DNA from: JADGQM01 sp964505935
Lineage (GTDB): Bacteria > Desulfobacterota > Syntrophobacteria > Syntrophobacterales > Syntrophobacteraceae
Reading direction: 5' to 3'
Length of the DNA: 11,596 nucleotides
Assembly: GCA_964505935.1 (NCBI GenBank)
Contig: CAZDKX010000148.1
Location: 1-11,596 of the forward strand
The number at the start of each line of letters is the position of its first letter. Position 1 is the first letter of the stretch. A program made the translations under genes and the position numbers. Shown one piece after another: positions 1 to 5,034 of the stretch. A model generated the notes under the pieces. It was not told where the DNA came from. It was given only the letters and a program-made list of their open reading frames with translations, and made no database searches.

Positions 1-396
1 CGTAGCCTTTTCTTTAGATATAATCCTAGGATAACTGTTGTAGTAATCTCCAGGCCAAGGAAATGACGGATATTGGTGCCTGCAAAGGCTGAGAAAGGCT
101 TCCAGGAAAAGGTACTTTTGAGCATGGGTGCCTTCCGGGTTGAGCAAATCTGCAATCAATGCGGAATGTGTCCTCACTTCGTCGTACTGAACTCCAAGAA
201 TTTCAAAGACGTTGAACTGAGCCGCTTTATATCGATTCAATTCCTCAGAGATTCGTCTGATTGAAAGCCATGCTGCTCTAATATGCCGATAACTATTGAC
301 GAATTGATCAAAACGGACTGTCGTCCATGAGTCGGCAAACTTCTTATAACGCCGCACCATGGCATGCATATCGTCTATTACGGGGGAAGTATTCAT
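1..396 (-). CDS. PD-(D/E)XK nuclease family protein (PDDEXK_4-like), partial
   Basis: The gene runs off the left edge, so only its first 132 codons are visible. Reading the minus strand from the ATG at 394-396 gives an uninterrupted frame to base 1. Residues about 60-110 include FNVFEILGVQYDEVRTHSAL followed by IADLLNPEGTHAQ and an FLEAFL helix. This is the conserved N-terminal signature of the PDDEXK_4 family (N-F/V-E-I-L-G, D-E-V-x-x-H-S, L-L-x-P-x-G-x-H). The catalytic D-(D/E)-x-K residues would lie beyond the edge. Family members are often linked to restriction or phage defence, but the role here is unknown. The Shine-Dalgarno sequence before the ATG is weak (AGAAAG, 6 nt upstream). The same frame stays open upstream to the TGA at 553-555, with GTG codons at 495 and 507, so an earlier start is possible. 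It lies 256 bp downstream of the DUF2779 gene on the same strand and is more AT-rich than the rest of the window. Confidence 0.72.
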   Translation of the reverse strand, partial: MNTSPVIDDMHAMVRRYKKFADSWTTVRFDQFVNSYRHIRAAWLSIRRISEELNRYKAAQFNVFEILGVQYDEVRTHSALIADLLNPEGTHAQKYLFLEAFLSLCRHQYPSFPWPGDYYNSYPRIISKEKAT

Positions 397-652
397 GCGT
401 GTCTTTCTTGAAAAGGTTTCATAAGGCTTTAAATCTTCTCGAACGCTTTGAGTAAAAAATAGACCAATCCAGTGGGGTAATGCAATCGTTTTCACTTGCC
501 TCGGCACAACCTCATTCTCACAAGGTGTTCGCTGTTCATGGACACGCCAAAATCACTCCCATGCGGGCACTCTCTGGTTCCAGCCCCTAGCTTCCGAACT
601 CTGATGCCACATAGCAGCCGTGTTCCCCTTCAAATAGCTCAATGTTGACATG
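397..652. other. Spacer between two minus-strand nuclease-like genes
   Basis: This gap separates the end of the DUF2779 gene from the ATG of the PDDEXK_4-like gene. The minus-strand frame of the downstream gene is open from 552 to 397 with no stop. Its translation looks plausibly protein-like (for example KTIALPHWIGLF), so part of the gap may be the true N-terminus of the nuclease or the remnant of another reading frame. GTG codons at 495 and 507 could serve as starts, but each has a GAGG only 2-3 nt upstream, which is too close for a good ribosome site. I see no clear terminator or promoter. Confidence 0.35.
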
Positions 653-2176
653 CTAACGCCAAAAACAGGGCGAATAGCGGTTCAGAAGTTTTGTTGGGCT
701 GCTCAATTCTTTTGATCCTTGTAGAACGGACTGAAAAAACCACGCAAGCCTCACCATCGCAAGTGTATCCAGCTTACAGTATTCATCGAGATTGTACATT
801 AGTTCATGATGGCGGCTTGGGTTGGTCCCGGGGTTGATCGCTTCGAGGTAGGCCTGTTGGGCGGCTACGCCGTCGTGGATCTCGTCGAGGTCGTCGTAGT
901 TGAGGTCTGGGTCGACGGTGGGCAGAACCGCCTTGATCGACCATGAGCCTTTCATTTGAGGATGATAGTAATGGCGGCGGGCAAGGGGCAGCAGGTCAAT
1001 GAGCCGGTCAATGATGGCGGCGAGTGAGGCTGCCAGATCGGGAAGCATGCCGATAAGCTGGTTCAGGGCAGTCTTTTCGAAGTGACTGTAGACGAAGATC
1101 GGACCTTCGTCGCCGAGGGCCGCGATCAGTTTTTCTGCGAAAGGACGCATGGGGGCTTTCCCGCTGCAGTCCAGGAAGGCGGTGTGGCTCAGCTTGCCCG
1201 CCTGGCTTTCAATGTGGCAGGACCACTGGAAGGGAAGCTGCTGGTAAGGGCGGGTGCCGCTCCAGATGGGAACGGCGAACTGGATGGTTTCAAAATCCAG
1301 ATAGTAGCGCGGATAAGGAAGCCCCCGCAGGTGCACGGCCGCCTCGGCGTCCAACTCGGCCTTGCCGGAGATGGTGACGCGGCGCACCCGCTCATGGATC
1401 TCTCTTTCCAACCGTCCGTCCGGAATGTTGCGGACATCTTCGATGCCCTCGGCCAGCAGTTTGCCAACGATGCTTCCGCCACGGGGCAGAATCGCCACGG
1501 GGTACTCAGGAGCTTGCGCGGGGGAACAGTAATTCTGGAACGGGCATGGGAAAGGATCGCCACAGTGCCCACCCATCGCTGCCTGTGGCTCATCGTTTTT
1601 CAAGAGCACCTGAAAGCTGATCACAAGGTCGGGAATCTTGTCGCGATATGGAGCGATTTCCGCGGTCACATCGTTGACGCACAGCAAACCGCGATAGTCA
1701 TCGTTGCCCGGATAGACGAAATTCGAGTCCACATGAGCCAAAGCTACGGCTTCGAGTGGGTAGCCTGCCCCTTCAAGGACCCAGGATTGAATAGCGCAAT
1801 CCCACAGATGGTGTTCTTTGATCGAGGTGGAGGATTTGGCTTCGATCAGTCTGCAGCCGGTTGCCGTCTTTAACAGGATATCCGGTCTGACGAGCACGTC
1901 GCTGTGCATAAAGGCGGCCTCGAAAAGGGTTATCTCCGGTGCCATGGGAACCAACAGCCGGGTTTGCTGGAGCGCACATGCGGTGTCGGAGGATTCGACG
2001 AGCTTCCCTGTGGGATAGCTTCCCCTGGCCAGGATCCCGACCTTTTCACCCGCCAGCATCCTCAGTTCTCCCTCCGGGTCGGCTTCTGCCAGTTCGGGCC
2101 GGTGAACCTCGAGATAAAGCCGCTTGGGACACTGAATACCCGACAGCATCATGGATTTCGAAAGACGGTAGTTCAA
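653..2176 (-). CDS. DUF2779-type protein: RecB/Cas4-like nuclease fused to DEDD-type exonuclease-like domain
   Basis: This 507-aa protein has two recognisable halves. The N-terminal half opens with LSKSMMLSGIQCPKRLYLE (Cys16). It has a PD-(D/E)XK core with RPD (Asp99) and EAKSS (Glu112, Lys114), then a C-x5-C-x5-C cluster (Cys205, 211, 217). One early and three late cysteines around a RecB-like nuclease is the pattern of Cas4/AddB iron-sulfur nucleases. The C-terminal half is the DUF2779 region: YYLDFET (Asp294, Glu296), VYSHFEKTAL, a SWSIKAVLP segment and YCKLDTLAM (Asp470). These match the spacing of RNase H-fold DEDD exonuclease motifs. Its cellular role is not established; DNA processing or defence is inference. 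The frame is open upstream to 2290, but that extension enters an intergenic palindromic repeat. I chose the TTG at 2174-2176 because GGAGGA sits 9 nt before it and the family signature starts four residues later. Confidence 0.85.
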   Translation of the reverse strand: MNYRLSKSMMLSGIQCPKRLYLEVHRPELAEADPEGELRMLAGEKVGILARGSYPTGKLVESSDTACALQQTRLLVPMAPEITLFEAAFMHSDVLVRPDILLKTATGCRLIEAKSSTSIKEHHLWDCAIQSWVLEGAGYPLEAVALAHVDSNFVYPGNDDYRGLLCVNDVTAEIAPYRDKIPDLVISFQVLLKNDEPQAAMGGHCGDPFPCPFQNYCSPAQAPEYPVAILPRGGSIVGKLLAEGIEDVRNIPDGRLEREIHERVRRVTISGKAELDAEAAVHLRGLPYPRYYLDFETIQFAVPIWSGTRPYQQLPFQWSCHIESQAGKLSHTAFLDCSGKAPMRPFAEKLIAALGDEGPIFVYSHFEKTALNQLIGMLPDLAASLAAIIDRLIDLLPLARRHYYHPQMKGSWSIKAVLPTVDPDLNYDDLDEIHDGVAAQQAYLEAINPGTNPSRHHELMYNLDEYCKLDTLAMVRLAWFFQSVLQGSKELSSPTKLLNRYSPCFWR

Positions 2177-2185
2177 TGCAGTCAC

Positions 2186-2191
2186 TCCTCC
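2186..2191 (-). promoter_or_regulatory. Shine-Dalgarno GGAGGA that sets a TTG start
   Basis: On the minus strand GGAGGA lies 9 nt before TTG (2174-2176). The GTG at 2183-2185 directly abuts it and has no room for initiation. The ATG codons further upstream lack a comparable site and lie in or next to a repeat. This supports the 507-aa form over the 545-aa form. Confidence 0.6.
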
Positions 2192-2241
2192 GGTGATCAA
2201 ACCAAACATAAGTGCCCGTCCAATAACAACTATGCCACATT

Positions 2242-2295
2242 GTAGGGTGGGCTGTGCCCACATGCCGCACCTTTGGTGGGCGCAGCCCACCCTAC
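2242..2295. repeat. 54-bp near-perfect inverted repeat (GTAGGGTGGGC family)
   Basis: The left arm at 2242-2261 (GTAGGGTGGGCTGTGCCCAC) and the right arm at 2276-2295 are reverse complements except for one base in 20. They enclose a 14-nt spacer. Palindromes with GTAGGGTGGGC ends are common dispersed intergenic elements in many bacterial genomes (established, from memory). It lies just upstream of the DUF2779 gene, and the longest open frame of that gene begins inside it. Confidence 0.8.
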
Positions 2296-2471
2296 GATCC
2301 TGAATCCTTTATGGTTGTCTTTGGACAATTCCTGAGCAAGCGATCAATGACCCTTCGAAGCTCCTTTGCTGATCGTATGAGCTTTTAGCTATCCCTGATC
2401 CTGAAAAGCCCAAAAGAGCGCCCCTATTTGAGCACAAGAGCAAATTTCAGTACAGGCCGGGCTAAAGCACG

Positions 2472-2519
2472 AAGCCCAGCAGTTGAGCGTTGGGTTTCGC
2501 TTCCGCTCAGCCCAGCCTG
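2472..2519. repeat. Degenerate palindromic repeat (TTGGGTTTCGC type)
   Basis: The segment contains TGAGCG at 2484-2489 facing CGCTCA at 2504-2509. It also has GCCCAGC and GTTGGGTTTCGC elements that can pair with each other through G-U pairs. It resembles the widespread intergenic repeats built on TTGGGTTTCG and CAACCCAAC, but is diverged. I call it from resemblance only. Confidence 0.35.
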
Positions 2520-2633
2520 CCTCCCATCCCTCGGACTTTGCCATCAAGTTTCAGATCCTCATCATTTCTTCTCATACCCGTTACGGTTGAAATCCTGCGT
2601 TTTGCATTCATCATTTGCTGAGGACCATACATC

Positions 2634-2693
2634 TCTGGATTCCCGCTAAAGCTTGTCCCGGCAGGCTTTAGGCCGGGAGCATGCGGGAATGAC
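2634..2693. repeat. Nested palindromic repeat (ATTCCCGC...GCGGGAAT)
   Basis: ATTCCCGC at 2639-2646 is the exact reverse complement of GCGGGAAT at 2683-2690. Inside it CCCGGC (2657-2662) faces GCCGGG (2672-2677). CTAAAGC (2646-2652) can alternatively pair with GCTTTAG (2665-2671). The flanks TGG and GACGG complete the common TGGATTCCCGC/GCGGGAATGACGG repeat found between genes in many proteobacteria. Transcribed, it would fold into a strong branched hairpin. Confidence 0.7.
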
Positions 2694-2868
2694 GGTGTGC
2701 CATGGAGCGTCTCTTCGCCATGCACGCGAAGGTGGGCATCCAGAAAGGCAGTCGAGAACAGAATTTTGAATCCTCAGCGGCTGTAGCATCAGCCCTGTTC
2801 ATCCCCATGGAACCTGCGCTGCTCTTTCCCGCCAGTGCCGGTGGGAGCAACGGTAGGGAAAGACAGCC

Positions 2869-3498
2869 TCACAAGCGCCCTGCTTTGAGCTCGTAGAGTA
2901 TGTTGGCCCCATGAATATTGGGAACCTTCACATGATTCAGGACCATGCGCTCCCGGATAAGGTCCTCCAGACTCAGGCTCTCGGAGAACTTCAGACTCCT
3001 TGCCAGCTGGAAGGCTTCCACCCTCCTTTGGTTGATTCCTCGACAGAGTTCGGGGAGATGCGAAGTGTCCTCGACAAAGAGACCGAATAAGGATTCCAAC
3101 TGGTGGCGCCACAGCAGAAAGCCTCGAGACATTGCCAGGACCTCATCGACGACGGGAATGCCAGGCGGTTTCCGGGATATGAGATCGAGCAGTTCGGCGA
3201 GGCCAAGGGTCCCGGACATGGCGCCGTCGTAGAGCTCAACCATCAGGAGCAGATCGCTGAAGCTTTCAGGGTGCGCTGTTTCGAGGAGGTCCCTGAAGTT
3301 GTCCTGGAGCCCCATCAAGGGTGGTTCATCCAGCGAACTGACAAGTTTCCCGACGACCACGGTCTTGTGGTCGAGGGTGATGCAATGCGCGTAATCAAAA
3401 CGTTCCACATCGTCCAGGCTGGGGAAAAGAGCCCTTACGCGTCCAACATTTCCACGAACTTCGATGATTTCTTCCACTAAGCGGTCCCAGCAGCTCAT
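2869..3498 (-). CDS. Hypothetical protein, unrecognised (209 aa)
   Basis: I do not recognise this family. The frame is open to a GTG at 3543, but I chose the ATG at 3496-3498 because AGGAG lies 5 nt before it; neither the GTG at 3543 nor the ATG at 3531 has a site as good. The protein is soluble-looking and helical, with no signal peptide, membrane segment or obvious catalytic motif. Visible segments include an acidic N-terminus (WDRLVEEIIEVRG), a central HPESFSDLLLMVELYDGAM stretch, PPGIPVVDEVLAMSRGFLLW and a C-terminal NIHGANILYELKAGRL. Codon-position composition and length support a real gene, since the antisense frames are fragmented. It is divergent from the WYL regulator across 162 bp, which hints that the regulator could control it. 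A link to the T6SS operon is only positional. Confidence 0.7.
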   Translation of the reverse strand: MSCWDRLVEEIIEVRGNVGRVRALFPSLDDVERFDYAHCITLDHKTVVVGKLVSSLDEPPLMGLQDNFRDLLETAHPESFSDLLLMVELYDGAMSGTLGLAELLDLISRKPPGIPVVDEVLAMSRGFLLWRHQLESLFGLFVEDTSHLPELCRGINQRRVEAFQLARSLKFSESLSLEDLIRERMVLNHVKVPNIHGANILYELKAGRL

Positions 3499-3551
3499 GC
3501 ACTCTCCTGTTTTTGGGATCCTCCTCTTCATTGAAGTGGTCACTCAGGCTG

Positions 3552-3573
3552 CAGCGGTGTTGAACAGCCGCTG
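3552..3573. promoter_or_regulatory. Candidate operator dyad in divergent intergenic region
   Basis: CAGCGG at 3552-3557 is the exact reverse complement of CCGCTG at 3568-3573. The 10-nt spacer contains the odd palindrome TGTTGAACA (3558-3566). The dyad lies between the hypothetical gene and the WYL regulator gene, a typical place for an autoregulatory binding site. A second perfect short palindrome, CTTCATTGAAG, occurs at 3526-3536. Neither has been matched to a known consensus, and a transcript hairpin is the alternative reading. Confidence 0.35.
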
Positions 3574-3660
3574 ACCTCTTGGTACACTGTCCATAACGCC
3601 CGGTTGTGACGCTTTTGGCCATACTGTCTGAAAAAAAAGTCCTCTTTGGTGGAGTTGCGA

Positions 3661-4656
3661 ATGCGAGGCAGGAACCTGATCAAACTCTTGAGGGCGCTGG
3701 ACCTCCTCAGTCGACCGGAAGGGGCTACCATCAAACAGCTGGCCGAACATCTGGAGATCGACCGCCGGTCGGTCTATCGCCTGATCGATGTCATGGAAGA
3801 GCTCCATTTTCCTCTCTATGACGAAACGGTCCCCCTTGAGAAGGAAAAGCGGTGGCGGGTGCTGGAGGACTACGTGATCAAACTCCCCAATATCACCCTG
3901 CCGGACGTCAAATTGAGTCTCTCGGAAATGGTCGCGCTCTATCTCCTGAAGGGTGAAGCGAAGCTCCATCGCGGGACGGAAATCGAGCAGATTGTCGAGG
4001 CAGCCTTCGGGAAAATCGGTCTCTTCGTTCCAAACGGGCTCTCAGATCAGTTGCAGAAGATCAAGACGCTTTTCGTGCCCTCCTCCAAATTCGCCAAGGA
4101 CTATTCCGGCAAGGAAGAGCTCATCGACACCTTGACGGATGCGGTGCTCAAGAAGCGGACCTGCTATGTCCGGTACCATTCCTTTGGGGACGACCGCATC
4201 AAGAATTTCAGAATCGACCCGCTTTGCTTCTTCGAAAACCATGGCGGCCTCTACGCCTTCGTCAATGCCACCTCGTTCGGCCGGATTCGGATCCTGGCGG
4301 TGGAGCGGATTCGAGGCCTGGAATTGACTGGCGACACGTTTGACGCTCCGGCTGATTTCGATCCTGAGAGGCTCCTGGAATCAGCCTTCGACATGGTCTA
4401 CGACGATCCACTGCTGGTCCGAATATGGTTTTCCGCCGAGCAGGCGCGCTACATCGAGGAAAGGACCTGGGCTCCCGGTCAGAAGATCACCGATGAACCG
4501 GACGGCGCGATCATCCTCGAAATGCAGACCTCAGGGTGGTGGGATGTCAAGAAGTGGGTGCTCTCATTTGGCGCGGAGGCGAGCGTACTGGAGCCCGAGG
4601 AACTGCGGTGCGAGATTGCCGAAGAACTGGGCCGGGCCTGGGAAAGATACCGGTAG
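3661..4656 (+). CDS. WYL-domain transcriptional regulator
   Basis: This 331-aa protein has the layout of WYL regulators. The N-terminal winged helix-turn-helix covers residues 5-55 (LLRALDLLSRPEGATIKQLA, then RRSVYRLIDVMEEL). The WYL domain is at about 150-225, with GGLYAF at the position of the eponymous motif followed by IRILAVERIRGLEL. The C-terminal WCX-type region is at about 253-331, with VRIWFSAEQARYIEERTW, KKWVLSFGAEASVLEPEEL and a final AEELGRAWERYR helix. Family members bind DNA as dimers and sense a ligand, often a nucleic acid or nucleotide, through the WYL domain; several control defence loci. I chose the ATG at 3661 because GGAG lies 6 nt upstream; a TTG at 3646 is the alternative. 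The usual W-Y-L triad reads L-Y-A here. Candidate targets are the divergent hypothetical gene and the T6SS operon, both by position only. Confidence 0.88.
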   Translation: MRGRNLIKLLRALDLLSRPEGATIKQLAEHLEIDRRSVYRLIDVMEELHFPLYDETVPLEKEKRWRVLEDYVIKLPNITLPDVKLSLSEMVALYLLKGEAKLHRGTEIEQIVEAAFGKIGLFVPNGLSDQLQKIKTLFVPSSKFAKDYSGKEELIDTLTDAVLKKRTCYVRYHSFGDDRIKNFRIDPLCFFENHGGLYAFVNATSFGRIRILAVERIRGLELTGDTFDAPADFDPERLLESAFDMVYDDPLLVRIWFSAEQARYIEERTWAPGQKITDEPDGAIILEMQTSGWWDVKKWVLSFGAEASVLEPEELRCEIAEELGRAWERYR

Positions 4657-4753
4657 GGCGCACCAACTGATAAGCCAGTGAAGCCCCATGGTGAGGGTGA
4701 GCGCAAGGTCGGTCTGACAGTGCTGATTCAGAGCTTATACACAACTGGCATTT

Positions 4754-4772
4754 CCCTCTTTTGAAAAGAGGG
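4754..4772. terminator. Strong hairpin after the WYL gene, possible terminator
   Basis: CCCTCTTTT faces AAAAGAGGG with a single central G, a perfect 9-bp dyad about 100 bp after the regulator stop. The arms carry their own T and A runs, so it could act as a weak bidirectional terminator, but no separate T tract follows. It is more likely part of a dispersed repeat together with the hairpin at 4819-4837. Confidence 0.4.
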
Positions 4773-4804
4773 ACAGGGGAAATCTCAGAAACTACCCTGA
4801 CTCG

Positions 4805-4840
4805 AAATCCCCCTGGATCCCCCTTTGCCAAAGGGGGACT
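4805..4840. repeat. CCCCCTTT/AAAGGGGG palindromic repeat
   Basis: CCCCCTTT at 4819-4826 faces AAAGGGGG at 4830-4837 across a 3-nt loop. It is preceded by AAATCCCCCTGGAT, which repeats the C-run. This AAATCCCCC...CCCCCTTT..AAAGGGGGACT arrangement is a very common intergenic repeat in bacterial genomes (from memory). It may fold as a terminator-like hairpin, but no U-tract follows. Confidence 0.6.
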
Positions 4841-4923
4841 CAGATTCGCGGCTTATCTATCGGTAAGTCCTCAATGTGGGCGAATTGAAGTGGGGCAGAA
4901 CGCTTGTACCGCGGCAATAGCGC

Positions 4924-4953
4924 TTGACTTTGCGTTGCCGGTTGACCCATAGT
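4924..4953 (+). promoter_or_regulatory. Possible sigma-70 promoter for the T6SS operon
   Basis: TTGACT at 4924-4929 is followed after 18 nt by CATAGT at 4948-4953. The -35 box matches five of six consensus bases and the -10 box four of six. It lies about 80 bp before the first operon gene. The fit is only moderate and the spacing is long by one base, so this is a weak call. Confidence 0.25.
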
Positions 4954-5034
4954 GAAAAGACTCAGGTTCCTTTCCACCCCTTTGAGGGAGCCTGAACGCT
5001 TGTGGTGGTGCACTGAGCTTGCCAGGATTCCGTC

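Larger units (their letters stand above)
2177..2868. other. Gene-free region with several intergenic palindromes
   Basis: About 690 bp separate the starts and ends of the flanking minus-strand genes. Short open frames occur on both strands, but none has a good ribosome site or protein-like composition. The stretch instead contains three palindromic repeat-like segments (2242-2295, 2472-2519 and 2634-2693), listed separately. The part from about 2296 to 2470 and from 2694 to 2868 shows nothing I can identify. The promoter of the DUF2779 gene should lie near 2190-2240, but I do not see convincing -35/-10 boxes. Confidence 0.6.
4657..5034. other. Spacer before the T6SS operon
   Basis: These 378 bp contain no supportable gene. 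They hold two hairpins (4754-4772 and 4819-4837) and a possible promoter near 4924-4953. The rest, including 4657-4750 and 4955-5020, shows no structure I can name. A Shine-Dalgarno AGGA at 5024-5027 serves the GTG start at 5035. Confidence 0.6.

Noticed and set aside
73..264. 63-aa plus-strand open frame with CNQCGMC
   Set aside because: It is antisense to the PDDEXK_4-like gene; the cysteine pattern comes from reading that gene backwards.
1082..1873. 263-aa open frame on the plus strand
   Set aside because: It lies antisense to the DUF2779 gene, whose protein has clear family motifs; the plus-strand product has no recognisable pattern.
2177..2290. 38-residue N-terminal extension of the DUF2779 protein
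   Set aside because: It is encoded partly by an intergenic palindrome, and a strong Shine-Dalgarno sequence points to the TTG at 2176.
2242..2295. Possible CRISPR-like repeat
   Set aside because: There is a single palindrome with no regularly spaced copies or unique spacers anywhere in the window.
2428..2896. Several 60-75 aa open frames on both strands
   Set aside because: They overlap one another and the palindromic repeats, lack good ribosome sites and show no protein-like pattern.
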